Origin: Agrypnia vestita
Lineage: Eukaryota; Arthropoda; Insecta; Trichoptera; Phryganeidae
Assembly (NCBI GenBank): GCA_016648135.1
Contig: JADDOH010002295.1
Coordinates: 1-64,000 of the forward strand
Reading direction: 5' to 3'
DNA length: 64,000 nucleotides
Below the pieces are notes generated by a model, which worked only from the letters and a program-made list of their open reading frames with translations, made no database searches and was not told the DNA's origin. This document shows, one piece after another, positions 10,833-21,845 of this stretch (positions are counted from its first letter, which is position 1; every line of letters begins with the position of its first letter). Both the position numbers and the translations under genes were made by a program.

Positions 10833-12086
10833 ACTTTCTCTTTTGTATTCCGATTAAATAATGCTGATTATACTCGAAGAAAATGAGAAATTAAATAGAT
10901 TCAAACCGCACTTTGCGAGGCATTGTTCGATCACGGCGTGTACATTGTCTCAATCGGTTATGATAGTTGCAAGCGCTGCTCGTAGTGTCTCTGTGACCTG
11001 TCACAGTCGAACCAATCATTTTTATTTTCTCGAAAAAGTACCTAGTCGCTTTTCTTATATTTTTTCAAAATGGTAGATAATGAAGTCTATTGTAAAATAT
11101 TAAAAAATTGGAACAATGCAATTCGGCTACTGTATTGTAGGTAAATTAAATTAATACCAGTAATACTGTAATGTGCGTAGGTAATAATTAATAAGTTGAC
11201 AAAGTCGAACCATTATTTTGATGTTTCATTCGTTTCTTGAGACGTTGGTTATAGCTAGACCGTATTCAGAAGAATGTGCGTAAAAAATATGTGTGTTGTT
11301 ACGATGCAAAAAATGATCACAAAATAAGTTTTTCTAGTAAGTAAGTAACCTTTTTTAAACTAAAAAATATTTTTTTATTTGGAATATCATATTGAGGCTT
11401 GTAATACGGGCTTGCCAGGCAACTTTCCCCCGCTTTCTTCTTACCGGACAAAGCTAGGGATTGGTCTTTTGATTGTGGTCGACCAGTAGGTAATGAGTGT
11501 TTTATTAATATGCAATCCAATTTCACGATTCAATTTCACAAAAAGGCGATTTGGAATCCATTTAATTTCCATGTGTACGCCACTTTTGTGTAAGAATTTA
11601 AATCAATATAAATTTTCCAAGTACTTTATCATACGTTTGTCCTACAGTAGGATTTACGTGGTAAATTTATTTATTTATACGTGTAGTTATTACCTGTTTC
11701 TTTATTCTTTATATTTACCGAGCCGTAATGACCCACCCCGGTGCTCATACAGCCCATAATCCTAAATCAACATTGTCTGCGAATATATGTACATTGAAAC
11801 ACGGTTGAAAGGGTCGAGGTATTCTTGACATTATTACCGAGGCAGACCATTTTAATAATTAAGTGCTTAAAATAATGAAATGAAATTTCTTTAACATATT
11901 CGTTTATATTTATTATATTTCGCTTATTTATTGATTTGTGATGTTCTCGTCGTCGTTAGGAGGAAAACTTTGTAGGTACTCGGGAATCCAGATAAACTCG
12001 CTGTTCCGCTTCAAGATATTTTATTGTTTTGTACAAAGGAGTTCATGTGACAATATTACGGTATTCAGATAGAGAATAAGTTGTTA
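10833..12086. other. no confident feature
   Basis: Scattered short frames (10861-11076, 11493-11759) carry no motif. No repeat partner recognised. Confidence 0.25.
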
Positions 12087-12130
12087 CCGTCGGGATAGCT
12101 GAGTGGTAAGAGGGCGCGTCAATATGGCAC
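12087..12130 (+). other. truncated tRNA-like (box A) sequence
   Basis: TCGGGATAGCTGAGTGGTAA resembles the D-arm side (box A) of a tRNA or SINE head. No box B follows within 80 bases, so it is not a functional tRNA gene. Confidence 0.3.
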
Positions 12131-13669
12131 CTCTTAATTTATACCTATTCGCTCTCTCCTTCATCCAAACAGACGTTCATCCAGATACATTACACTATTT
12201 AATTTTGGATTTTATCTTCCTTAATATTAATTTTGATATGTTTTTCTATCATTATATTCAATAAATTACGTGAATGAATAGTTTTTATTAATATCCTATT
12301 AATAATTCTTTTTTTTTCTTCTTTTTTCAGGTGAGTTGACATGTATGCATCCAGCTTATATGTTCCTGTACACGAGACGTGACTTACTTGATTTATAATA
12401 TTTTATGGATTGATATCTACTGAATTTTCGGGTCGGAAATGTTTAAGCTGTGTGTGAAAATCCATATCATTAAGGATATATTAGCTTTTTATGCTTCAAT
12501 CAAATCATAATTCAACACACATTATTCTTATAATAATAAGCATACCTGCCTTAGCCTGCTGAAATTAAATAAAACTTTGGATTGTCCACGACATTGATGA
12601 AAAGTGTATATCTCAAAAAACGTACACATTTTTCTCACACTGCTTAAACATTGTCGACTCCAATTTTCAAAAGGGGGTGCCTTTAAAATATTATGGTCAA
12701 AGTCACTGTTCCTCTGCTGTAAAATTGTGAATCACTTTTTACTGTAAGTATCTCTTTTGAAAATTCTATCGTATTGTTATTATTTCGAACTCTATCTAAC
12801 GCATGAATGAAATGGTTTAAAATACATTTATGAAAACTTGTCGGTGACATTCAAATTTGAGAACGGATTAACTGATTTTGGTTGAGCCGTTCTCGAAATT
12901 CTAAGCTAAGACAAGTTTTGTTGAATAATCGCCCGAGCGGAATATTAAACTCGATACAGCGGCTAAATTATAGCAGATATATCGAAACAATGCATGAGAC
13001 GCTTTTAAAAATTCTGCGAGGGTTTATCTCAGATCAATACATAACCAATTTAAAATAGGTACATAATTATAACTGGCAAAAAAACCCGGACAAGGCCGGA
13101 AACTGCTTGAAATATTCTACATTCTTTCCTAGTAACTAAATATACAATTTAATTCTTTTTACGGTCATTATATTCTTTATTAGGCATTTCGATATTGAAA
13201 TAAAAGTATACATTCTTAACATGATATTAAATCAATGACATTTTTATTATATAATGTCAGTCAGGTTGTAAAGTGTATCGTCGATTAATTATTCATTTTT
13301 TATTAATTCAATTACAATTAAGAATCACGCAGTTAACGTCATTCGGTTCAAGTTAGGGTCATTCGTAACCTGATGTATACATATCAGCAATATTATAATA
13401 TATACTATGTAAATAAAAAAATACCTGTGTTATATTGCTACATCTTACTTACGTACGGACAGCTGCCACATTTTGATTCAATTGACCAAGTAGTCGAGAT
13501 ATATTACAGATGTCTCGTAGAGAGGTAACTATTTTTTATATGGGAAAGAAAGACATATAAGTCTTTTGGGTGTTCTCTCGTTCTATCGTACAGCTGGCTT
13601 ATGTGATCACTTTACACAATGTAACGATCACCAAACGTCCACGGTAGACTATCACAGCTATCAAAATTT
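12131..13669. other. no confident feature
   Basis: AT-rich DNA. A pyrimidine tract followed by CAG at 12308-12331 looks like a splice acceptor but leads into no open frame. Confidence 0.25.
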
Positions 13670-14297
13670 CGTGAAGCTGAAATTTTGAACTATTCAAAAA
13701 ACATATGTAGCATTGCTGCAATTTTTTACACATTTTTAAGTATATCAGGTCGCGAACTTTTCTAATGATCCTTTTCATAATAATTTTCTTATAAAAAAAA
13801 AACTGCTTTTTCAATAATGCTGAGATTTTGAAGTTTTACAAGTATATCTGGTCGCGAACCTTTCTAATGATCCTTTTCATAATAATTTCCCTATAAAAAA
13901 AAATACTTTTTCAATGAAGCTGAAATTACGAACTATTAAAAAACAGATGTAGCATTCCTGCAATTTTTTACACATTTTAAGTATATCAGGTCGCGAACCT
14001 TTCTAATGATCCTTTTCATAATAATTTTCATATCAAAAAACTACTTTTTTAATAAAGCTGAAATTTTGAAGCTATTCCATAAAACAGATGTAGCATTGCT
14101 GCAATTTTTTACACATTTTTAAGAATATCAGGTCGCGAACTTTTCTAATAATCCTATTCATAATAATTTTCATATCAAAAAAACTACTTTTTCTATGAAG
14201 CTGAAATTTTGAAGCTATTCAAAAAACAGATGTAGCATTGCTGCAATATTTAACACATTTATTATTACATCAGGTCGCGAACTTTTCTAACGATCCA
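13670..14297 (+). repeat. satellite-like array, five ~142-bp units
   Basis: The phrase AGGTCGCGAACTTTTCTAAT (or close variants) recurs at about 13747, 13849, 13988, 14130 and 14272, spaced 102, 139, 142 and 142 bases. Each unit also contains an AAGCTGAAATTTTGAA box and a CAGATGTAGCATTGCTGCAA box. The second unit lacks about 40 bases. Units differ by several percent, so the array is not very recent. The pattern fits a short satellite or the internal tandem repeats of a DNA element. Confidence 0.85.
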
Positions 14298-14875
14298 CTT
14301 ACACGGATAAGAAATATCCACTCCTTGGTCCATATAGATCACGGTCAGAGCGCTACTGTACGGTCTAAAAGCGGTAATGGTTTATTTATCTTCATACGTA
14401 TTTTTGATGTTCTCTCTGCGCTGTCTCGAGCTAAATCCTTGGCATATTCTCGAGAGAGATTTCTCGACATTTATTTATGATTCTTATTCGCGCTCTAAAA
14501 GGGAACGGTGTCCCGCGCCGTAGGTCGCAAGTCACATTTCCAAATTGTGCGGACGCCCTTCGGAAATATCTTCGAAACCTTTTGAAAACGCGACGCTGTC
14601 GTGTGCACCTACGTCGGTTTGATTTTTTGCCAATGACGGTTTAATGTTACGAAAAAATGTATATCATCCGCGCGTTCGAAAGTGATAGTTGCGAAGGTCA
14701 GATGATAATTGCGGTCTTGTATTATGATCTCGCACAGCATCCTTGATAAACCAGCTCAGCTTGTCTAATTCATTTTGAATGACATCGCGAATCGTAAGCA
14801 GCCCACTCTCTTTCTTTTCAGGTATGTATTTACATTTTTTTCGATTTATATCTATGTCGTTTAACTTTCAGTAAC
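14298..14875. other. no gene; moderately GC-rich
   Basis: The open frame 14238-14480 starts inside the satellite and runs into unique DNA with no motif. A TTTCTTTTCAGGTATGT string at 14812-14828 resembles abutting splice sites but leads nowhere convincing. Confidence 0.25.
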
Positions 14876-14879
14876 ATTT

Positions 14880-15597
14880 GAAGACCCCATGGCAAGAAGT
14901 TGTTAACTAACATTCAAGTCATTTTGAGATAATTAGACATTCGCATTTCGCCTTTGAAAAATATGTTTTATTGCTAATTCAAGATTAATTTTTATTGATT
15001 TATGTCACTAAACATCAAAAAAGTATTTACAAAGTAAAAAAAGCAAAACAACCACAAAACAGCCTCTGGAACTCATTTATAATAGAATAACACCTTTTTA
15101 AAATTGGTAAAACACGAACATCAAACAACCCTTCAAATGCTTTCCGTTTTTACCATCCATTATCCAAAATTACAAAATACCTGGAATGTTAATTAATAAT
15201 ACAAAACATGGTATGTACCATTTAAAATTATTGAAAAATAATATATAAGTACATATTATAATAGTCTTCAAATAAAAACAAATGTATGACAGTACTGCCA
15301 GAGTATAATTTATATTAACCATAAATATTTCAATCAAATTAAAAGGCGTGTTAATTTCAGAATAATGGCATGGACATGTTATTTTTGAAGATAAAATGTT
15401 CTTCCCGTTAGTAACTGTTTTGATTTTTAGGAAAAGTTTAGTTAACATGTTCATCCCTATGATTTCAACATGTTTTAACTATTTTTAAGTTCTGAACTTA
15501 TTTGCAATGGAAAGAGCGTACATTATTTAGTTTAGAAGGCATATTAACTCATTTTTGACAAAAATGTTAGTTAACAACTTCTTGCCATGGGGTCTTC
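14880..15597. mobile_element. 718-bp non-autonomous DNA element with near-identical TIRs
   Basis: Both ends read inward as GAAGACCCCATGGCAAGAAG and stay identical for about 35 bases, then remain partly similar. The element is flanked by ATTT on both sides (14876-14879 and 15598-15601), a probable 4-bp target duplication. The interior is AT-rich and carries no transposase; the 94-codon minus frame at 15170-15454 is a hydrophobic AT artefact. Identical TIRs suggest relatively recent mobility. The superfamily is not recognised. Confidence 0.9.
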
Positions 15598-15601
15598 ATT
15601 T

Positions 15602-16145
15602 AATTAACCCCGATAAACTTCGATGTAATTGTACTATTCATATTTCTTGATCCCAACGCAAGTCGCCGGGATCAGGCTGGAGTGGAGGACGATTTGACGG
15701 GAGTCGGGAATGGAGGTGGAGGGTAAATGGGAACGATAATGCGTGGACTGTTTATGATATCGAGGAAAAGGAAGCTCGACTTACCAGCAGCGATCTTCTT
15801 CTTCCTCCAGATGAAACGTGATGAGCTCAACGTCGACAAATCGGCGACACTATTTTCAACAATCTTTTTCACGCAATTTCACACATCGGATGATGCTCTG
15901 AAGCATAAATTATAATGATAAATTATAACGATATGTAGCGGTATATACCGAACATTCCTTATAATTGTGCATCTATTATTTTCTTGATGCACAATTACAC
16001 GACACTTTCATACGATACGCGACACCTTTCATAAATACCGGAAGGTTTTCCTTGTAGGATAGAAATCCTTCCTTTAACATTGCTTCATTGGTTATACTCA
16101 ATCTACCAATACGGTATGTCTTCACTCTCCCACCAAATGCCCTTG
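15602..16145. other. no confident feature
   Basis: Two opposite frames overlap at 15672-15915 without motif. Confidence 0.25.
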
Positions 16146-16150
16146 ATTTT

Positions 16151-16385
16151 TGTAATAGATCTGAGGAACGTATGTCGCGACGCCAGAAAGAGACTGCATG
16201 ACAGAGAGAGAGAATGTATAAAAAGGCGCGTGAATGTCGAGTCGATCTCTCTTTCACTACCATTGTTATCCAGACCGCATCTTACTGTATAAACGATTGT
16301 CTAAACCCTTATTGTTACCGAATAAATACTTACGAGAACGAAGTCTTTACTTGGAGCTTCCTCATCCCGAAACAAGAGTATTACA
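16151..16385 (+). mobile_element. solo LTR, family T, with 5-bp target duplication
   Basis: The 235-bp unit begins TGTAATAG and ends TATTACA, and is flanked on both sides by ATTTT (16146-16150 and 16386-16390). Inside are a TATAAAAAG box at about 16216 and AATAAA at 16321, the order expected of U3-R-U5. A solo LTR arises by recombination between the two LTRs of a full retrotransposon. The 5-bp duplication fits Gypsy, Copia or BEL types. A second copy is at 9351-9583. The short frames across it are not genes. Confidence 0.85.
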
Positions 16386-16390
16386 ATTTT

Positions 16391-17089
16391 CATAATCCAT
16401 TATAAGGAAATATATAGTTGTACAGTGAGTGAGTGATCATTGCTACTTCAAACTAAAAAAAGAATAGGTGTGTCGAAAATGGTGTCCAGAAAAACAATTA
16501 TAATGGTTTATAAAATCCTGGTAATGCAGGTAAATGAGTGGAAATAAAATATTTTGATGCATTTTTTTGGGCCGATTTAATAAATAAAAAAAATTTGGCG
16601 TAGACGCGTGTATCTCTCAATGTACCTATCAAATAAGCCTGTAAAGTTTTATGAAAATAAAAAGATTTTGGTGGTCCCGCCGTGTCCATCGTGGGTGGTC
16701 TTGATGTTTCTTAAAAACGCTTTATCACACACTGCCGCGTCTTTCATCTGCATAGGCCTTAGATCAAAGGGCGCGAACGTGAAGAAGATTTGGAAGACTT
16801 TTGATTATTAGAATATTTAGACCGCGCGATACAACGCGAACATTTGACGCGGAACTCCAAGTACCTGGTATGTTCGTTCGGCAATAGATGGCGATACATC
16901 GATGTTACGTGTGACAATTTCCTTATAAGCAGACGGTGACTTTTGTTCATATGTCAACGTACCATATATGAATGATTTGCGAGATTTTTGAACTGTCATA
17001 TTAAAACGGCGCTTGAGGAAAAACCAACGAAAAATTTAGGAGTTAGTGCTGTGTCAAAAATTTAAAAAATTCCTCCCCGACTCGTCGAA
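16391..17089. other. no confident feature
   Basis: Several 60-codon frames on both strands lack motifs. No repeat partner seen. Confidence 0.25.
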
Positions 17090-17181
17090 CCGCAGACGCT
17101 ACGCTAAGGGAGGTAATACTAACTGTAACCCGTCAAAAATTACAGTGTTTTTACATTTCGGTTCCCAAGGAATAAGTATTT

Positions 17182-17614
17182 TTTTTTTTAGAATTAGAGT
17201 TAAGGAACACTTGAGGTGTTTAAATAGTAATAATTATTCCGAATTTTCTAACCATCTTTTGGCTATGGATCATTCTTTTGATATTAATAAGGGTTTACAA
17301 ATTTTACATACAAATTATACAGAATCACAATTTGATAAATTAGAAATTTTGGAAATAAGAAAGAGTGTAAATAGTAAATTGAGTGTTATAAATAATCAGG
17401 TCCTTTTTGCAAATAGTTATCTTTTAAATTTATTTTCATGTTAAGTAGGTACTTTATATTATCATTTTCCATATATAACTTTTTAATATTTTGATCTATA
17501 CTTCGATTTTTAAATATTATTTTTGTTATCCTGACGAACAAGCCATTGGCTTCGAAGCACGTTGAATTTTTTTCAATAAATAAGTGGTTTTAACAAAGTT
17601 AATTTATATCAATT
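17182..17614 (+). mobile_element. 5'-truncated Penelope-like element (PLE-C) with 10-bp target duplication
   Basis: ATAAGTATTT flanks the insert on both sides (17172-17181 and 17615-17624). The coding part begins RIRVKEHLRCLNSNN and continues FSNHLLAMDHSFD and VINNQVLFANSYLLNLFS to a stop at 17444. These are the C-terminal segments of a PLE GIY-YIG endonuclease, truncated after the catalytic GIY and YIG motifs. The tail carries a hammerhead-like core at 17533, then AATAAA and GTGGTTTTAACAAAG. The open frame that starts upstream at 17046 is a chance fusion of repeat R with the PLE. Confidence 0.85.
17533..17572 (+). ncRNA. hammerhead-like core of PLE-C (degenerate)
   Basis: CTGACGA is followed by an AAGCC / GGCTT hairpin and GAAG in place of GAAA, then CACGTT. 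The catalytic GAAA is mutated in one position, so cleavage is unlikely for this copy. Confidence 0.45.
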
Positions 17615-17788
17615 ATAAGTATTTATTTATTCATATAAAAAAATAAATTTAAAAAAAATAACTATAAATAAGTTATGGACGTTATACGAAGTAACGACGG
17701 ACGGACAGACAATGAGATTATCTTAATTGGAATTTCAATTGCTTAGGCTCACATCACATCACGTCCGACTGTCACACGAACCATTATA

Positions 17789-18315
17789 CAGGGTGTACCA
17801 GAGCTAGCAGCAGAAACTTGGCATGTAGATTCCTGACTATGTTATGAGTCTAAAATGTTCAAGCAACCATGGCGTAATATCAATAGTTATGGAGATATGC
17901 AATATCAAAGTTTGCATTTTTTTATCAATATTTCTTACTTATTCTTTGCAAAAAGTTGAACTATCATTACAGTAACTCATGTCGATTATGAAAAATTGAT
18001 TCGCCTTAATACAAGTCGAATAAAATGATAAAAACCTTGCAAAAATTGAAAAAAGTATTTTTTTGCAAGGTTTTTATTATCTTATTTAACTTGTATTGAA
18101 ACAAATGAATTTTTCAAAATCGATATAAGCTACTGTAATGATAGTTCAACTTTTTGCAAAAAATAAGTCAGAAATATTTTTAAAAAAATGCAAACTTTGA
18201 TATTGCATATCTCCATGACTATTGATATTAGGTCATGGTTGCTTGATATTTTATACTCGTAGCACAGTCAGAAATCTACCGGCCAAGTTTCCGTTGCTAG
18301 CTCTGGTACACCCCG
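17789..18315. mobile_element. complete foldback element, family F
   Basis: The whole ~527-bp unit folds back on itself. It begins GGGTGTACCAGAGCTAGCA and ends TGCTAGCTCTGGTACACCCC, and the arms of about 250 bases remain complementary to the centre. There AAAAACCTTGCAAAAA faces its complement across a 12-base turn near 18052. There is no coding frame. Partial relatives are at 584, 3067-4201 and 23105. The superfamily is unknown. TA-rich flanks prevent a safe call of the target duplication. Confidence 0.9.
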
Positions 18316-18319
18316 AATA

Positions 18320-18600
18320 TTTTGACATGATTATATCACCGTCTGGGCACTTTTATCTCCGCTGCGTCGTCATCCGTGAGCCACCCGCAGCATCTCGCGG
18401 CCGCGTTCCGGATTAGCGCAGCCATTGTGACGCAACTTTCCCCTTCCTGAGCGAGGCCCGTTTCAGATTTCCTCTCTCTGTCTCGGCTCTCATCCCGCGA
18501 TCGAGGCCTTTCACCTTCGTCACACGGTGTGGCCGAAAGCCGGGCTTCCCAAACTGTTGAATGCCTTAAAAAAATACTCAAGATTCAGCCTGGACTTTTT
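18320..18600. other. GC-rich island, no gene supported
   Basis: The stretch is much richer in G+C than its surroundings. The minus frame 18336-18581 is Arg/Glu-rich without motif. It is possible regulatory or exonic DNA, but neither can be shown. Confidence 0.2.
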
Positions 18601-18749
18601 ACTTCGCGATATGCTAATTATTTTTCAAAGAGTTCATTTTGTCTCTTGACTTGAGTAAAAGCTGAAGGCAGTATACCTGAACAAGGTTTAAGTGGATGAA
18701 ATATCTATTTTTAAGCACTAGTTCTTCCATAAACGTTGGACATACATCA

Positions 18750-18885
18750 TAAATGGCGGCCTCCGTAGTTCTGTGGGCATGTCACCGGCTTCTCACACCG
18801 GAGGCTACAGGTTCGATTCTGGTGACGTCGCATTACATCTATGCGACTATCTCAAGCCTGAAGAATAAAAAAAGAGAAAATTAAA
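18750..18885 (+). mobile_element. tRNA-like SINE head
   Basis: CCGTAGTTCTGTGGGCATG (box A region) and GGTTCGATTCT (box B) are spaced as in a tRNA. They are followed by unrelated sequence and an A-rich tail at 18866-18880. The anticodon arm is formed by ACCGG / CCGGAG-type pairing, but the acceptor arm does not close, so a SINE or tRNA pseudogene is more likely than a working tRNA. Confidence 0.45.
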
Positions 18886-18959
18886 ATTGAAATAAATAAT
18901 GAAGACTTCTTAGAGTTATAGATTTTTCGAGATTAAAAAGGGAATATCTAGCGGATTTT

Positions 18960-19440
18960 ACAAGATTCAATACATTATCCCAAAGCCTGTTTTAAGAGTG
19001 ATGTATTTTTCTTTAGTAGAATCAACATTAAGATACGGTATAAGATCTTGGGGCCTCTCCAGTAATTCAAATATATAAAGTCTACAAACTGCCATCGTAA
19101 AAATAATCGTAAACCCATAGGTTTTTAAGACAAAATATTAAATTAGTGTATTCATACGTCCAATATTTTGCCAGTTCATGGGTTAATTCTATTTCTGCTG
19201 ATAAGAGAAAATCACGAAAATTAGTAGCTCATGGCAGAAACACAAGATGCGCTACATATCAGAATTTATCTGTTCCAAAAATAACAAATAAATATGGACT
19301 GAGGACACTTGAATTTCTTGTTCCCATTTTCTTGAACAAAATACAAAGCACCTTTCCCACAGGCCTAAAGACTCCAAAATTAGAGGCAGAACTTAAAAAG
19401 TCATTGATATCAAACGATATAAGTTATATATGAACTAATG
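18960..19440 (+). pseudogene. LINE polyprotein C-terminal fragment
   Basis: The plus strand encodes YFSLVESTLRYGIRSWG (RT thumb landmark). Stops at 19075 and 19110 follow, then an open C-terminal stretch with NTRCATYQNLSVPKI, a KYGLRTLEFLVPIFLNKI block and a terminal stop at 19433. The order matches Jockey/CR1-type LINE C-termini. It is 5' truncated, and the 3' untranslated part probably runs to about 19540. Confidence 0.7.
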
Positions 19441-19792
19441 TAATGTGTATTATTATTGTAATGATCATTAGGTTTTGCTATATTTAGATTAGAATTATTC
19501 ATTTATATAAATGTACTTAAAATTGTTATTTTTTTCTCTCGTCTGGTTATACATACGATGAATAATATTTAGTAACAGTGTCACATTAATTGTGAAAGTG
19601 AGCCTGTAGACAAAAGTATTTTAAGACGTTTTGTGGGACTAGTAATACATATTCCAAATATGTACACAAAGTAAATAGAAGAATAAAAAATAAAAATAAA
19701 GGCAAAGTGAAACCTTGCTACGGATATCTTTTCACGTTAATAGGTTTTAATAGGCGAACGGTGCGTGTTGGGTTATTAAATATATCATTATA
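19441..19792. other. probable LINE 3' UTR, otherwise empty
   Basis: AT-rich sequence following the LINE stop; no independent feature. Confidence 0.25.
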
Positions 19793-19975
19793 AAAAGGTC
19801 TTGTGGTTAGGACACTCGCCTCGTGATCCAAAGATCGCGGGTTCGAATCTCAGCCCAGACTAGCAAGTTAGTCCTATTTTCATAGCACAAGCGTTTAGCT
19901 TAGTTTGAAAATAGTAAAAATATTGATGTGACACGTATTCCGTGTTCGCATCTCTATTTAAAAAAAAAAAAAAAA
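19793..19975 (+). mobile_element. tRNA-derived SINE, family S copy 2
   Basis: TTGTGGTTAGGACACTCGCC (box A side) and GGTTCGAATCTCAG (box B) are followed by the family body AGTTAGTCCTATTTTCATAG and CGTATTCCGTGTTCGCATCT. The copy ends in 16 A residues (19960-19975). The long clean A-tail suggests this is the youngest of the three copies. Confidence 0.75.
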
Positions 19976-20929
19976 TATTTGATTCTAGAAAGAATGTCCA
20001 CAATTTGAATTTTAAATGTTCTACCCACGTTACGGAATAAATATGAGGATACCTTAAAATAACAACTAAAAACGTACGGCCTAGATGGTTATTGGGAACA
20101 GTAAAAATATGTATATAAGAAATGTGTGTTGTTGACAGTGAATCGTCGAGCTTGTACGCGAAGATGTATGAATGTGGATGAGGCGAGACTTTTGTGTCAG
20201 GACAGAGGAATGCGGCATTTCTTTCTTTCTGCTTGTTGAATCAGAGATGTGAAAGAAATGAGAAAAAAAATATAAACGTCATTTCTGAGGGTGGGATGGT
20301 TGTTTGGAAGGGATGGGATTATCAAATCAAAAAAAGTGATCATCTAAAATAAGGTTTAATCTCGTTCGTGTTTTCCTAATTTAGGGGCATTTCGTGTGCG
20401 GTTTGCTTGACCATTTCAGGGTATGGTTAAAATTTTTTAGAAATTACAGTTTCCATAATATATGTGTAACGTGAACCACAAAATGAAACTTACTGGTTTT
20501 GTTGAATGCCAGTAACACGTATCCGCGGGAAAAAATCTGGTTACCTATTTGAGATGTTCGACCTTGAAATCGGCAAAAAATTTAAGTTTTTCAAGCATTG
20601 ATGCCAAAAAAGACAGAAAAGAGTCCTATCTCAGATTTGAATTCTTCAAAGCTGAAAACTCTACTGGCCATCGTTTTAATACAAAAATTTGCAACATGTT
20701 GTTAACCCCTAAAAGGTTATCAAAATCGGTGATTTATGCTCCCAAATTTGGCATATTTCATGGTCATTTAAATTATGGTTTGTATCTATATTTACTATTA
20801 TCTTCAGACAATATATTTTTTTAAAACCTCTGCCAAGCCTTGTTTTTGCTTTTGTCCATGCGAGAAAAAATTATCCTAGATTCAAAATAGTGACAGAAAA
20901 AATTAAATAAATTACCTGTGATAAAAAAT
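19976..20929. other. no confident feature
   Basis: The 91-codon frame at 20549-20824 contains a lysine/serine-rich start and no known motif. Nothing else is supported. Confidence 0.25.
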
Positions 20930-21130
20930 ATCCGAAATTTGCACAAATTTATTTTAAACTAGCTGTAACTCATCAAAAATGATTACTTTACTTTTATATG
21001 TCGGTTCCTAAACAATAACTATTTATAAAAAAAGAAAAAAATCTTTTTTTTACCAATAAGAAGTTACAGACGTTACACGAAGTTACGACGGATGGACAGA
21101 CAACGAAATTATCATAATCGGCATTTTTTT
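20930..21130 (+). repeat. repeat R, copy 2 (uninterrupted)
   Basis: It carries CTGTAACTCATCAAAAATGA, then GTCGGTTCCTAAACAATAAC, then CGTTACACGAAGTTACGACG and CAACGAAATTATCATAATCG. The order is the same as at 17090-17740 but with no PLE inside, which gives the empty-site comparison for that insertion. Confidence 0.6.
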
Positions 21131-21229
21131 ATTTCACTCGGAATGACCCTTTGGTTGTAGCAAATCGTGACGAACCGTACTAAATCAGCGATACAATTCC
21201 TCGATCTTTTGGGCTGAAGCCAGCGAATA

Positions 21230-21440
21230 GAAGCCGTGCGTTTCTTCGAATCCAAAATCGATGCCCCGTCGCAGTCTCTGCTCGCGATCCACCTCGCTCA
21301 CCTCTCCGGTCTATTCTGGCGTTCGTCGTGTAATTCCACCCCGCCCTGTACGGCTTCGTCGCGTGGGCCCGCAGTGGAGACAGTCCTTGAACTTATACAC
21401 CAGTTGGTTACGCGTTCTTACCTTGACTGGGACGGTCGGA
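21230..21440 (+). other. GC-rich coding-like patch; possible broken GPCR TM7 exon
   Basis: The frame from 21261 region reads QSLLAIHLAHLSGLFWRSS then CNST, with C/G-ending codons unlike its AT-rich surroundings. One frame over, PALYGFVAWARSGD follows at once. Together this resembles the end of rhodopsin-family TM7 (N-S-x-x-N-P-x-x-Y), with a frame break between the two halves. If real it is a pseudogenised or mis-sequenced exon. The match is short and could be chance in GC-rich DNA. Confidence 0.2.
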
Positions 21441-21623
21441 ACATGCGGAACGTCACTGTGATTGTTTTATTACATTCGATCTTTATCTCGTCACATCCAA
21501 TATGGAAATCCTCTACATGTTCGACGCACAATACACCAGGCGGCGAAACATTGAAATGTGACAATCGAAATGAAATACTGTCGACAGAGTGTCAGTTAAC
21601 TTAGTATAAACCACTACCAGATT

Positions 21624-21666
21624 TGAGGTCTGCCAGTTTCGAGACGTACCCGTCTCTTCGTCAGGA
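21624..21666 (-). ncRNA. hammerhead-like motif, left arm of PLE-A
   Basis: Minus strand: CTGACGA, perfect helix II GAGACG-GGTA-CGTCTC, GAAA. Helix I GGTC / GACC still pairs. The base expected to be U before the cleavage site has become C, so activity is doubtful. Confidence 0.6.
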
Positions 21667-21845
21667 CCAACACTACACATTATGTTCACAACACTATACA
21701 TCATGGTATTGCTAACTTTTCATCAATATTTATCACATGCGTGTTAATCTTGTCAAGGACAAGCATGCACTAACTAGCCTACAGAACGATCAGGAATCTA
21801 CGAGGGAGAGAGAGTGAGAGGGGGCGGGGTCTAAAGTGGGTACTG

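Larger units (their letters stand above)
17090..17740 (+). repeat. repeat R, copy 1, interrupted by a PLE
   Basis: The blocks CTGTAACCCGTCAAAAATTA (17118) and TTCGGTTCCCAAGGAATAA (17157), and beyond the insertion GTTATACGAAGTAACGACGG (17681), occur in the same order at 20950-21130 without interruption. A third partial copy lies at 45965-46025 on the minus strand. Here a PLE fragment fills 17182-17614, so the outer sequence is older than the PLE. Confidence 0.65.

Noticed and set aside
12308..12340. splice acceptor of a host exon
   Set aside because: Pyrimidine tract plus CAG, but the sequence after it has stops in all frames within a short distance.
13670..14297. CRISPR array
   Set aside because: Units are full tandem repeats without unique spacers and the genome is eukaryotic.
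17046..17444. 132-codon frame as one gene
   Set aside because: Chance fusion of repeat R with an inserted PLE fragment; the junction coincides with the target duplication.
19797..19862. functional tRNA gene
   Set aside because: Box A and box B are present but the acceptor stem does not close, and a SINE body with A-tail follows.
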